Of a stretch of DNA of 37,470 bases, positions 15,246 to 23,906 are shown piece by piece. The notes under the pieces were generated by a model that searched no databases, was not told where the DNA came from, and saw only the letters and a program-made list of their open reading frames with translations. Source of the DNA: Caballeronia sp. (GTDB taxonomy: Bacteria; Pseudomonadota; Gammaproteobacteria; Burkholderiales; Burkholderiaceae); NCBI RefSeq assembly GCF_028292365.1, contig NZ_JAQGMM010000311.1, forward strand, positions 1 to 37,470, written 5' to 3'. The position numbers and the translations under genes are program-made. How positions within the stretch are numbered: the first letter of the stretch is position 1; every line of letters begins with the position of its first letter.

Positions 15246-16106
15246 TCACCGATGCCCCGCGGGCGTCGTCACATCACCCTCCGAACCTTCCGCAAACGAG
15301 TGCGAACCTGGTTCGTAGAACAGTGCAAACAATTCCGATTGCGAGCCAATGCCGAGCTTCGAATAAATGTGCTTCTTGTGTGCGCGGACCGTCTCGAACG
15401 AAATGGTCAGCTTCTCCGCAATCGCACGCGATGAGAACCCGCTCAGCGACAACATGGCGACTTCAATCTCGCGCGCCGTCAACGCACCGCGCCCGCTCTT
15501 TTCCGTCAGGATACCGAACCGCGCAGGCAAATCATGCTGGCCGCCTTCCGCAACTTCAGACGCCCCGGGCACTGCGCCGAAATTTTCATATCGCAAGCGC
15601 TGCTGCATCAAGGCAAGCACCCAGGGCGAGAACAACGTCAGCAACGCTACATCGCGCTCGTCGTAACGGCGCATATTGCCGAGGGAGAATCCCATGGTGT
15701 AATTGGCGTCGATCACCACGTTGAAATGCACTTCGTCGCCAACAATGTTTTTCTTGAAGTAGCGTTGGTAGTACTCCGTCATTTTGAAGTTATCGGGCGC
15801 GACATCGGCTAGCGTGTAGAAACCCGAGACACGCTGCTCGAAGGCCGCCAGATAAAATGGATCAAGTTGATAAAGCGCTGCCAGATAGTCCTGGAACAAC
15901 AGGTCGACCTTGCCGTCAGGCAACGCCTGTTCAGCACAGACCAGCGGCAGTCCATTGCGGGCAAAACGCAGTGCGACCCAACTGTCGAAGGTGATATGCC
16001 GCTCGAGCACCCGCGTGAGGCGAGCCCAGAAATGCGGCCCATCGAGTGCGTCGATGGCTGAACCGATCTCTCTATGGAACGCGAGATCATGCCATTGAAA
16101 CTCCAT
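15246..16106 (-). CDS. LuxR-type (FixJ/NarL HTH) transcriptional regulator
   Basis: 286 residues from ATG 16106, which has a strong GGAGGAG site 5 bases upstream; the open frame continues to 16340 but that part overlaps the divergent promoter region. The C-terminal HTH is clear: ALTAREIEVAMLSLSGFSSRAIAEKLTISFETVRAHKKHIYSKLGIGSQSELFALF (about 210-265). The N-terminal two thirds is a sensory region without an obvious receiver or standard autoinducer-binding signature. It is divergent from a nitrilase/APC permease pair and probably activates it in response to the substrate. Confidence 0.88.
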   Translation of the reverse strand: MEFQWHDLAFHREIGSAIDALDGPHFWARLTRVLERHITFDSWVALRFARNGLPLVCAEQALPDGKVDLLFQDYLAALYQLDPFYLAAFEQRVSGFYTLADVAPDNFKMTEYYQRYFKKNIVGDEVHFNVVIDANYTMGFSLGNMRRYDERDVALLTLFSPWVLALMQQRLRYENFGAVPGASEVAEGGQHDLPARFGILTEKSGRGALTAREIEVAMLSLSGFSSRAIAEKLTISFETVRAHKKHIYSKLGIGSQSELFALFYEPGSHSFAEGSEGDVTTPAGHR

Positions 16107-16120
16107 CGTCTCCTCCAGTA

Positions 16121-16131
16121 AGGGTAACCCT
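16121..16131. promoter_or_regulatory. Palindrome in the LuxR-nitrilase divergent region
   Basis: AGGGT-A-ACCCT lies 15 bases upstream of the LuxR-type gene, on the opposite side from the nitrilase ribosome site. It is a candidate operator for autoregulation. Nothing else in the 130-base divergent region (16107-16236) is clearly structured. Confidence 0.35.
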
Positions 16132-16236
16132 GGTGGGTAATTCCTGGACAAAAATAATGCCTCGATAATAGTCCGGACGAAAACGTAAGCCCCCAAAATA
16201 ATGCCATTGAAAGGTATCTGGAAGGAGACGGATTTA

Positions 16237-17082
16237 ATGCAGGCAGAACTCGCACAACTCGCGCTGGTCGATGGCGACGTGGGGCACAACACCCGCAAGG
16301 TCATCGAGACAATCGGCCGCGCCGATGTCGCCGGGGGCACGAAGCTGATCGTATTCCCCGAAGCAACCCTGTCCGGTTTTCCGACGCGAGAAAACGTCGC
16401 GGACGTCGCACAGTCGCTGGAAGGACCCGCACTGGCCAGCGTCCGCGACGCCGCCCGGCGTGCCGGCGTATCGGTCGCGGTGGGACTCGCCGAACGCGAA
16501 GGCGCGCGATTCTACAACACCACTGTATTGATCGATGACAAAGGCGAGATCGCACTGCGTTACAGGAAGACGCACCTGTGGGCGTCGGACGTGGGCGTGT
16601 TCACGCCAGGTGATCGCTTCGAAACCTGCTTGTGGAGCGGCCTCACGGTCGGCCTGCTGATCTGCTACGACATCGAGTTCCCCGAGACCGCCCGGGCAAT
16701 CGCCGCGCTCGATGCCGACCTGCTGATCGTCACCAACGGCAACATGGATCCGTTCGGCCCCGTGCATCGGCGCGCCATTACTGCCCGCGCGATGGAAAAC
16801 CAGATGTTCGCGCTCATGGTGAACCGCTGCGGCACAGGCGACGACAACCTCACCTTCCCCGGCGAATCCGCGCTGGCTGATCCTTGCGGCGAAATCGTGG
16901 CTGCGGCGGGTGCGCAAGAAACGCTGCTGCGCGTTGATATCGACTTCAAGCGGCTGGAAGCCAGCCGTGAGCACTATCGTTACTTGAACGACGCACGCGT
17001 GCCACTAGGCCTCACGGCGATCAACAATGCCGATGGATCGCGTGCGCTTGTGATTGAAGAGCGCCGTCGCCTTATTGACTGA
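16237..17082 (+). CDS. Carbon-nitrogen hydrolase (nitrilase superfamily amidohydrolase)
   Basis: 281 residues from ATG 16237, with GGAAGGAG 9 bases upstream; an earlier in-frame ATG at 16201 lacks a site. The Glu-Lys-Cys triad is complete: E42 in VFPEATLSGF, K111 in RYRKTHLW and C143 in LLICYDIEFPE. The length fits amidases and N-carbamoyl/omega-amidase-like branches rather than true nitrilases (~330+). It hydrolyses an amide or carbamoyl bond in the cytoplasm. The APC-family permease 97 bases downstream probably imports the amide or amino-acid-like substrate, and the divergent LuxR protein probably controls both. Confidence 0.92.
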   Translation: MQAELAQLALVDGDVGHNTRKVIETIGRADVAGGTKLIVFPEATLSGFPTRENVADVAQSLEGPALASVRDAARRAGVSVAVGLAEREGARFYNTTVLIDDKGEIALRYRKTHLWASDVGVFTPGDRFETCLWSGLTVGLLICYDIEFPETARAIAALDADLLIVTNGNMDPFGPVHRRAITARAMENQMFALMVNRCGTGDDNLTFPGESALADPCGEIVAAAGAQETLLRVDIDFKRLEASREHYRYLNDARVPLGLTAINNADGSRALVIEERRRLID

Positions 17083-17179
17083 AGACTCAAGTTTTCAGCA
17101 GTTCCGTAGCACATGAATCGTCTGGAGCCTGCGCTCCGGACGCGCCCGCCCACGCCTGTCGATTAGTCCCGGAGATATC

Positions 17180-18520
17180 ATGCAAGACTCGTCCGTAGCC
17201 GCGCAGTCGCATCTGAAACGTACACTCGGCTTGCCGTCCGTATTATTGTTCGGCCTGGCTTATATGGCGCCGCTGATCGTATATGGCACCTATGGCGTGC
17301 TCGCCAAAGCCAGTGACGATACCGCAGCCCTCGCCTACTTGCTTGCGCTCGTTGCTATCGCCTTCACGGCGCTGAGTTACGGCAAGCTCGCGCGGCTTTA
17401 CCCTGTAGCCGGCTCCGCCTACACCTACACACGCAAGACCTTCAATGCGCATCTGGGTTTCCTGGTCGGGTGGGCAACGTTACTCGACTACTTCTTCCTG
17501 CCCATGGTGATCTGGCTGATCGGCGCAGCTTATCTGAATGCTGCGTTCCCGACCGTGCCCACCTGGATCTGGATCGTCGCGTTCATTGTCCTGACGAGCG
17601 CGCTGAATATAGTAGGCATTGAGCTGGCCGCGCGCTTCAACATTGTGCTGATGATCGTGCAACTGGCCATTGTTGGTTTGTTCGTTGTGCTGTGCTGGCA
17701 CTATGCATCGGCGGCTGCCGGTCCCGGCGGGATCGCGTTGGCGGAACCGTTCTTCAAAGGGCACGTGCCGTTCGCCTCGACCATGGCCGGCGCCGCCATT
17801 GCCGCCTATTCGTACCTCGGCTTCGACGCGGTTTCCACGCTCACTGAAGAGACCATCGACCCGAAGAAGAACATGCCGCGCGCCATCTTGTGGATCGCGT
17901 TGATCGGCGGCGCTATTTTCGTTCTGGCCGCTTACACGATGCAACTTGCGCACCCGGGCGTGGAATTCAAGGACACCGATTCGGCCGCGTTCGAAGTCGC
18001 CAAGATGATTGGCGGCGATGTCTTCGTGACGGTCTTTCTGGCCGGCCTGATCCTCGCGCAGTTTGCCTCGGGCATCTCGGCACAGGCTAGCGTCGGGCGT
18101 CTGCTGTATGCCATGGGTCGCGATGAAATCCTGCCCAAGCGCGTGTTTGGTTTCATCCATCCAAGGTTCAAGACGCCGGCGATCAACATCGCGATAGCAG
18201 GTATTGTCGGTTTGATCGCGCTGAAGCTGGACGTGGCAACGTCAACGTCGTTCATCAACTTCGGCGCTTTCCTTGCGTTCACCGCCGTCAATCTTTGCGT
18301 GGTCAGGATTTATTTGTCAGGCGATCATGGCGACAAGAAGATTGGCGTGATCGGCGGATTGGTGTTTCCGTTGATCGGCGCGGTCGCGGATATCTGGCTG
18401 CTGGCGAGCCTTGAAAAGACAGCACTTGTGCTGGGTGCAATCTGGTTCGTGATCGGGCTCGTGTACCTGTGCTGGATCACCCGCTTGTTCCGTCAACCGC
18501 CGCCGGAAGTGGCGGTTTAA
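17180..18520 (+). CDS. APC-superfamily amino acid/amine permease
   Basis: 446 residues with about 12 transmembrane segments. It starts LKRTLGLPSVLLFGLAYMAPLIVYGTYGVLA, the APC TM1 substrate-binding segment. The Puu/YeeF-like YPVAGSAYTYTRKTFNAHLGFLVGWATLLDYFFLPM (TM3 region) and TM6 AYSYLGFDAVSTLTEETIDPKKNMPRAI are characteristic. It is an inner-membrane importer, probably proton coupled, for amino acids or polyamines. The gene follows the nitrilase in the same direction, with GGAG at the start. A 12-bp hairpin after the stop separates it from the convergent porin gene. Confidence 0.92.
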   Translation: MQDSSVAAQSHLKRTLGLPSVLLFGLAYMAPLIVYGTYGVLAKASDDTAALAYLLALVAIAFTALSYGKLARLYPVAGSAYTYTRKTFNAHLGFLVGWATLLDYFFLPMVIWLIGAAYLNAAFPTVPTWIWIVAFIVLTSALNIVGIELAARFNIVLMIVQLAIVGLFVVLCWHYASAAAGPGGIALAEPFFKGHVPFASTMAGAAIAAYSYLGFDAVSTLTEETIDPKKNMPRAILWIALIGGAIFVLAAYTMQLAHPGVEFKDTDSAAFEVAKMIGGDVFVTVFLAGLILAQFASGISAQASVGRLLYAMGRDEILPKRVFGFIHPRFKTPAINIAIAGIVGLIALKLDVATSTSFINFGAFLAFTAVNLCVVRIYLSGDHGDKKIGVIGGLVFPLIGAVADIWLLASLEKTALVLGAIWFVIGLVYLCWITRLFRQPPPEVAV

Positions 18521-18537
18521 ACCGGGAGTCAATGTTC

Positions 18538-18567
18538 GCTGCAGCGCGCGTCAATGCGCGCTGCAGC
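18538..18567. terminator. Perfect 12-bp hairpin between convergent permease and porin genes
   Basis: GCTGCAGCGCGC (18538-18549) pairs perfectly with 18556-18567 around a six-base loop (GTCAAT). It lies between two convergent stop codons, so it could end both transcripts. Neither side has a T-run, so it may instead protect 3' ends or act together with Rho. Confidence 0.6.
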
Positions 18568-18580
18568 AAAACTCAGACTA

Positions 18581-19648
18581 TCAAAAGCGATGCTGAATCC
18601 CCGCTGTCACGCCCGCTTGTGTATCGGCGGCGCCGACCAGATCACGCGACAAGCTGACCTTCTGATCGTGCTTCGCCATTGCGTAACCGCCTGACACATA
18701 GAGCGTCGTGCGCTTGGACAATGAATAGTTTCCTCGCACCGAGAACAGGGTTGGATCAGCGTCGCTCGCGTCCTTGATGTCCTGGTGATACACCGCGCCG
18801 ATCAACGTGAAAGCCGGCGTGAATTCATACGAACCGCCTAGCCAGTATGTATCGCTGCGCAGCGCAGCAGCGGTCGTGTTGAACGCGCGCCGAAAATTCC
18901 GATAACCCGCCATCACCTTGGCCGTGCCAAAGTCATAGCTCGCACCCGCATGAATGCCCTGGATATAGTTCGTCGAATCCGTGGGCGTGACACTATCGCC
19001 CGCGCCGTTCTGGCGATCGAATGTAGCGACGGCAGCAAACGCACCACGCTCGTAGCCCAGTCCGAAGTCATATTTCGAACTCGACTTCATGCTGCCCGGT
19101 ACGTTGCCAAAGCCATACATCGCGCCGAACTTTACGCCGGTGTATTCACCGTCGTAACGCACGGCGTTCGCTGAGCGCGAGAACAGTCCGTCCTTGCGAC
19201 CACCGGTCGCCGTCGCGCTCGTCGCCCACGAATAGTTGGGTGCGTACCCCATCGGATCGAACGGCAGCATGTAGTCATAAGTGGTGGTGAAAGTGCGGCC
19301 GAGAATCACCTGCCCCCACTTCTTGCTCTTCAGGCCCACGGTTGCACGGCGATCGAACAATGCGTTGGGACCGTCATCGAGTTGACCGTTCGCAATGTTG
19401 ATACCGCTCTCCAACTGGAATATGGCCTTCAACCCGCCACCGAGTTCTTCCGATCCCTTGAAGCCGAACCGCGACGTATTCTTGCCGCCCGATACCAGCC
19501 GCGCCGCCCCGCCGTCGTCACTCGCGTGATTCACGTATTCGATTCCCGCGTCGACAATGCCGTAAAGCGTCACGCTCGACTGTGCGTGCGCCGCGCCGCT
19601 TAGCGCGAATGCCGTTAAAGATACTGCTCCAATACTGCTGCGCTTCAT
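18581..19648 (-). CDS. Gram-negative general porin (Burkholderia OmpC/Opc type)
   Basis: 355 residues from ATG 19648. Signal peptide MKRSSIGAVSLTAFALSGAAHA is followed by mature QSSVTLYGIVDAGIEYVNHA, the standard start of Burkholderiales 16-strand porins. The L3 eyelet region lies around NALFDRRATVGLKSKKWGQVILGR, and the chain ends with HRF, the C-terminal Phe needed for outer-membrane assembly. It is a trimeric, mildly selective diffusion channel. A longer open frame to 19873 is untranslated leader. The gene lies next to an ABC importer but is not overlapping it, so a dedicated role is only possible. Confidence 0.95.
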   Translation of the reverse strand: MKRSSIGAVSLTAFALSGAAHAQSSVTLYGIVDAGIEYVNHASDDGGAARLVSGGKNTSRFGFKGSEELGGGLKAIFQLESGINIANGQLDDGPNALFDRRATVGLKSKKWGQVILGRTFTTTYDYMLPFDPMGYAPNYSWATSATATGGRKDGLFSRSANAVRYDGEYTGVKFGAMYGFGNVPGSMKSSSKYDFGLGYERGAFAAVATFDRQNGAGDSVTPTDSTNYIQGIHAGASYDFGTAKVMAGYRNFRRAFNTTAAALRSDTYWLGGSYEFTPAFTLIGAVYHQDIKDASDADPTLFSVRGNYSLSKRTTLYVSGGYAMAKHDQKVSLSRDLVGAADTQAGVTAGIQHRF

Positions 19649-19697
19649 CTGTCTTCTCCGTGTTGTGGTTATGGCTTGTGATGCACGAACGGGATCC

Positions 19698-19719
19698 CGC
19701 GCGGCTATAAAGCCGCGCG
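19698..19719 (-). terminator. Hairpin downstream of the ABC transporter operon
   Basis: CGCGCGGCT (19698-19706) pairs perfectly with AGCCGCGCG (19711-19719) across a 4-base loop. It lies 28 bases after the stop of the ATPase gene and 50 bases before the porin start. There is no T-run, so terminator strength is uncertain. It could also shape the porin leader. Confidence 0.5.
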
Positions 19720-19746
19720 AACGTCCTGCGTTCTGGTGATGGGAGG

Positions 19747-20814
19747 CTAGCTCGCCTGGGCGAATGCCCAACAATCGTTGGCGGGGAATTCGACCCAGTG
19801 TTTGCCTGGATCGCGCGGTGTGTGACCGAACGCGCGAAAGCGCAATTCGCCGCAATGGAAGAGGTATTCCCACCGATCGCCGAGATACATCGACGTCACG
19901 AGGTTCGCTTGCAAGCGGTTTTGACCAGGGCCGTCCGCCACCTGCACGCGCTCGAGACGAATCACCGCTTGCGCGTTTTGGCCGGCCTGCAAGGGTTCGC
20001 GAGCATGGGCGCGCAACTGGAAACCATCGCCGGCGAGCACCACATGCGAACCGCTGACGGACGCCACTTTTGCATCAATGCGATTGTTGCTGCCCATGAA
20101 CTCCGCCGTGTAAAGCGAGCACGGCGAACCGTAAAGTTCAGCGGGCGTGCCCTCCTGTTCAATGCGTCCGTTGCGCAACAGCAGAATGCGGTCGGACATC
20201 GCCATGGCTTCGGTCTGGTCGTGCGTCACGCAAAGCGCGGACAATCCAAGCGATACGATCAGTTCCCGCAGCCACGCGCGCGCTTCCTCGCGCAATTTGG
20301 CGTCAAGGTTGGAGAGGGGTTCATCAAGCAGGATGACCGGCGGGTTGTAGACGAGCGCACGCGCAATAGCCACGCGTTGCTGCTGACCACCAGATAACTG
20401 GTACGGAAAACGTTCGGCAAGATGACCGAGCCCGAGTTGGTCGAGCGCGCTTTGCACGCGGCGCTTTCTTTCCGTAGTGGACACCTTGCGCAGCTTCAGC
20501 CCATACCCCACGTTGTCCGCCACCGTGCGATGCGGCCAGAGTGCATACGACTGGAACACGAGGCCGAGCGAGCGCTGCTCGACCGGGCAATCGATCCGGG
20601 CGGCGCCGTCGAAGAAGACTTGTTGATCGAGTGCGATGCGGCCCTCTGACGGTTGTTCAAGACCCGCCACGGCGCGCAGCAGCGTCGTCTTGCCGCTGCC
20701 CGATGCACCGAGCAAGCACACCACTTCGCCCGCGTTCAACTCAAACGACACGCCCTTCAGAATCGGATTCGCGCCGTAGCTCAGGAACAGGTTGTCGACG
20801 ATCAGCTTATCCAT
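19747..20814 (-). CDS. ABC transporter ATP-binding protein (Fe3+/2-aminoethylphosphonate/spermidine class)
   Basis: 355 residues. Walker A is LLGASGSGKTTLLRAVAGLE (about 34-53), the Q-loop is VFQSYALWPHRTVADNVGYG, the signature is YQLSGGQQQRVAIARAL, Walker B is VILLDEPLSNLDAKLREEAR and the H-loop is CVTHDQTEAM. A C-terminal TOBE domain (about 240-355) is typical of FbpC/PotA/PhnT proteins. It powers the importer whose permease gene overlaps it by 8 bases (20807-20814) and whose binding protein is encoded first. The substrate is not fixed by this subunit. Confidence 0.94.
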   Translation of the reverse strand: MDKLIVDNLFLSYGANPILKGVSFELNAGEVVCLLGASGSGKTTLLRAVAGLEQPSEGRIALDQQVFFDGAARIDCPVEQRSLGLVFQSYALWPHRTVADNVGYGLKLRKVSTTERKRRVQSALDQLGLGHLAERFPYQLSGGQQQRVAIARALVYNPPVILLDEPLSNLDAKLREEARAWLRELIVSLGLSALCVTHDQTEAMAMSDRILLLRNGRIEQEGTPAELYGSPCSLYTAEFMGSNNRIDAKVASVSGSHVVLAGDGFQLRAHAREPLQAGQNAQAVIRLERVQVADGPGQNRLQANLVTSMYLGDRWEYLFHCGELRFRAFGHTPRDPGKHWVEFPANDCWAFAQAS

Positions 20815-22573
20815 GAAGTTTCACTCCGAAGCGCAATGCCACGCCGAGCCCGGCGCCGACCATCGCGATGTTGATGACAGAAAGCGCCGCGACCTGGTCG
20901 ACCGCGCCCGTCGCCCACAGCGACACGAGCAGCGCGCCAATCACTTCAGTGCCGGGAGACAGCAGATAAACAGCCGTCGAATACTCACGCTCGAAGATCA
21001 TGAAGATCAGCAGCCATGCAGCCAGCAAACCGAAGCGCACGAGCGGCAGCGTGACGTCGAGACTCACGCGTGAACGGGTTGCGCCGACACTGCGCCCGGC
21101 CTCTTCAAGTTCAGGTCCGACCTGCAGCAATGCGCTTTGAATCAGGCGCATTCCATACGCGAGCCACACGACCGTGTACGCGATCCAGATGCTCCACATC
21201 GAGTTCTTCAGTTCCTTGATGCCGGGCACGAACAGGAAGATCCACAGGAACGCGAGACCGGCAAGCAGCCCGGGCACGGCGCGCGGCAGCAGCACGAGAT
21301 AGTCGAGCAGCTTCGCGCCCCAGTCGTTGCGCCGATGCCCCGCGAATGCAACGAGCGAATAGAAGCCCACCGCAACCGCGCCGCCAATCACGCCAATGCC
21401 GAGCGTGTTGAGAATCGCGCGGACGAGATTATCCTGCTCGAAGAGTTCAGTGAAGTTGGCTAGTGTCAGCACTTCCGAGAGTGCAACGCCCTCGCCCCAG
21501 TTCGTGACGAACGAACGCAGCACAATGCCCGAGAGTGGAACAAACACCGTGAGGAACAACCACAATACGACGATACCCAATGCAATCCAGCGCCATGCGC
21601 CCAGCGGCAGCACGGTCTGACGTCCCGCCTTGCCTTTGACCGTGACGAACTTGCTCGCGCTCTTGAGCAGGTGACGCTGCAGCAGCACGAGCGGAAAGGT
21701 AATCGCGACGATGCACATGGCGACCGCGGCCATCAGGTGATACGACGGCACGCCGAGCTTGTTGGTGAGCTTGTAGAGGTACGTCGCGAGGACGAGGTGC
21801 CCTTCAGGATCGCCAAGAACCAGCGGCAGGCCAAATACTTCGAAGCCCAGGAAAAACACCAGCACGCCGGCGAATAAGAGCGCGGGCATGGTCATTGGCA
21901 GACTGACATCGAGCGCGACGCGAAACGGCCGTGCACCGGCCACGCGTGCGGCTTCTTCCACGTCGGAGCCAAGATTGCGCAGCGCAGCCGATGAATACAA
22001 ATACACGTGCGGCACATGCGTCAAGCCGACAATGATCGTGATCGCGAAGATCGAATAGATCGACCATGGTGCGTTCTCGAGTCCGGTCAACTGCTTGAAC
22101 CACACGGAATAGAAGCCGACCGGTCCCGCCGCGACGACGTAACCGAATGCGAGCACCATCGGCGAAACGAAAACGGGCGTGAGCAGCAGCGGTTCAAGCC
22201 AGCGACGTCCCGGCAAGTCGGTGCGCACCATCAGGAACGCAAGAATGCCGCCGAGCGGGATCGAGATGAACAGCATTCCACCGGCGATGATGAACGAGTT
22301 TTTCAGCGCCGACCAGAAGTCGGGATCGTCGAAAATAAACCGGTAACCCGCGACGCCGAAGGTCCGGTTGGCATCGAAGAACGGTGCGTTCAGGAAACTC
22401 TGCACCACGATAAACGATAGCGGCAGCAACACCGCCACGGTCAGCACCGCTATCACGATCCAGCGGAAAGTCGCGCCCAGGCCACGCCACCCGCCATCAG
22501 GCAGGGTCGGCACTTTGCCTGTACCGTTCGTCGCGAGGACGCCCGGCACATCGTTCGAACGTTGAGTCAGCAT
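20807..22573 (-). CDS. ABC importer permease, fused double-domain (FbpB/PhnU-V type)
   Basis: 588 residues from ATG 22573 with AGGGGA upstream. Two MetI-like halves of about six TM segments each are fused. Each has its EAA loop: EEAARVAGARPFRVALDVSLPMTMP in the first half and EEAGRSVGATRSRVSLDVTLPLVRF in the second. This fused layout is typical of Fe3+, thiamine and 2-aminoethylphosphonate importers. It follows the binding protein by 75 bases containing a hairpin, and overlaps the ATPase start by 8 bases. Confidence 0.93.
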   Translation of the reverse strand: MLTQRSNDVPGVLATNGTGKVPTLPDGGWRGLGATFRWIVIAVLTVAVLLPLSFIVVQSFLNAPFFDANRTFGVAGYRFIFDDPDFWSALKNSFIIAGGMLFISIPLGGILAFLMVRTDLPGRRWLEPLLLTPVFVSPMVLAFGYVVAAGPVGFYSVWFKQLTGLENAPWSIYSIFAITIIVGLTHVPHVYLYSSAALRNLGSDVEEAARVAGARPFRVALDVSLPMTMPALLFAGVLVFFLGFEVFGLPLVLGDPEGHLVLATYLYKLTNKLGVPSYHLMAAVAMCIVAITFPLVLLQRHLLKSASKFVTVKGKAGRQTVLPLGAWRWIALGIVVLWLFLTVFVPLSGIVLRSFVTNWGEGVALSEVLTLANFTELFEQDNLVRAILNTLGIGVIGGAVAVGFYSLVAFAGHRRNDWGAKLLDYLVLLPRAVPGLLAGLAFLWIFLFVPGIKELKNSMWSIWIAYTVVWLAYGMRLIQSALLQVGPELEEAGRSVGATRSRVSLDVTLPLVRFGLLAAWLLIFMIFEREYSTAVYLLSPGTEVIGALLVSLWATGAVDQVAALSVINIAMVGAGLGVALRFGVKLHG

Positions 22574-22621
22574 GCGTGTTCCCCTACGCCTTGTGCGGCG
22601 CATGCGAGAAGTTGTCGGGAG

Positions 22622-22641
22622 GTCCGCCGGCTTAGGCGGAC
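22622..22641 (-). promoter_or_regulatory. Hairpin between binding-protein and permease genes
   Basis: GTCCGCC (22622-22628) pairs with GGCGGAC (22635-22641) just after the binding-protein stop. Such intercistronic hairpins in ABC operons usually protect the upstream mRNA end or reduce read-through, giving more binding protein than membrane subunits. No T-run is present. Confidence 0.5.
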
Positions 22642-22648
22642 GGCGGGC

Positions 22649-23761
22649 CTAGCGCTTGATAGCCTGTTGCCACTGCCTCAGGAATTCGAGGCGCTTGGAC
22701 TGGTCGAGATAGACCAGCAGACCCGCGCCGATAGGGATCGGCTTGAGGGAATCGCCCAGTTGCCGGGTGAGTCCTGCCATGGAGGTTTCGCCATCCACGT
22801 CGGCGCGAATGGAGAACAGGTTGGCCTGGTTCGCCAGCAGCGTCTGGCCGCGTCTGGACAACAGGTAGTCCACCCAGAGCTTGGCCGCGTCGGGATTTTT
22901 AGCCTTCTTCGAGATCGTCACCAGGCGGCTCACCACCTGCGTGTAATCCTTCGGATAGACATATCCGATCGACGGATCCTTCTTTGCCTTCGCAAACGCG
23001 TACGAGCCCAGGATGTTGTAGCCAATCAGGTTTTCACCGGACGAAATGCGTTCCATCATCGCGCCCGTGCTCGACTGCAGCTTGGGATTCAGCGCGCCCA
23101 TGGCTTCGACCAGTTGCCATGTGACTTGAGGATTTACCCGTGCGTCCTGCGTCAGATAATTGAAGCCGACACCCGACTTCTCGATGTCGTAGGTGGTGAC
23201 CTTGCCCCTGAATTTATCGGCATGCGTGGTGAGCAGCTTGATCAGGTCCGAGCGCGTCTGGGGCACTTCGTTTGCCGGCACCAGGCGCTTGTTGTAGACG
23301 ATCGCGAGCGGCTCGTAGGTCGTGCCGTAGGCCTGCTTCTGGTACTGCGCCCACTGCGGTACATGTGAAGCTTCAGGTGACTCGTAGCTTGCCATCATGC
23401 CGTCGTTGACGAGCTTGACCTGCAGGTCCATGGCCGAACTCCACAGCACGTCCGCGCTCGTGCTGTTCGCGGCGTTTTCGCTGATAAAGCGGTTGTAGAG
23501 CTCCGTGCTGTTCATGTCGTTGTATTCGACCTTGATGCCGTACATCGACTCGAAGTCCTTGATCAGGGGCCGCACGAGCGCGGTATCCGTGACGGAGTAA
23601 ACCAGCAGCTTGCCTTCCTTCTTCGCGCCGTCGATCACCGACTGATAGCCCCCGGGATAACCCTCGGGCACCAGCGCATACGCCGCCTGCATCGTAAAAA
23701 GCAACGCCAGGGTCGCTGGCAAGCGCAGCTTGTGGTTCAAATTTTTCATGTCTTTTTTCAT
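22649..23761 (-). CDS. ABC transporter periplasmic substrate-binding protein (Fe3+/AEP family)
   Basis: 370 residues from ATG 23761, with GGAGGAAG just before it. A second ATG four codons later is also possible. The signal peptide runs to about residue 30 (LRLPATLALLFTMQAAYA). Family 1-type features include GAKKEGKLLVYSVTDTALVRPLIKDFESMYGIKVEY, SADVLWSSAMDLQVKLVNDG and YVYPKDYTQVVSRLVTISKKAKNPDAAKLWVDYLLS near the end. I see no Tyr-Tyr pair that would clearly mark a ferric binder, so a phosphonate, sugar phosphate or other anion is as likely. First gene of a three-gene importer divergent from a TctDE-like pair. Confidence 0.92.
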   Translation of the reverse strand: MKKDMKNLNHKLRLPATLALLFTMQAAYALVPEGYPGGYQSVIDGAKKEGKLLVYSVTDTALVRPLIKDFESMYGIKVEYNDMNSTELYNRFISENAANSTSADVLWSSAMDLQVKLVNDGMMASYESPEASHVPQWAQYQKQAYGTTYEPLAIVYNKRLVPANEVPQTRSDLIKLLTTHADKFRGKVTTYDIEKSGVGFNYLTQDARVNPQVTWQLVEAMGALNPKLQSSTGAMMERISSGENLIGYNILGSYAFAKAKKDPSIGYVYPKDYTQVVSRLVTISKKAKNPDAAKLWVDYLLSRRGQTLLANQANLFSIRADVDGETSMAGLTRQLGDSLKPIPIGAGLLVYLDQSKRLEFLRQWQQAIKR

Positions 23762-23843
23762 GTCTTCCTCCAGAATTGCTTGTTGTACATTTGTCATACT
23801 CGAGTTGGCGCATAGTAAGTTACTGGTACTTTCAGCCTGCTTT

Positions 23844-23860
23844 CATTTCTTATCGAAATG
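23844..23860. promoter_or_regulatory. Inverted repeat in the ABC/two-component divergent region
   Basis: CATTTC-N5-GAAATG (23844-23849/23855-23860) sits about 45 bases before the response-regulator start, in the 145-base region between the divergent operons. It is a candidate site for the response regulator, but OmpR-family proteins more often use direct repeats. Confidence 0.35.
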
Positions 23861-23906
23861 GCCGCGAACCCCTGTTTCGGCCTCATGGATTTCCCTGATT
23901 CCTCTC

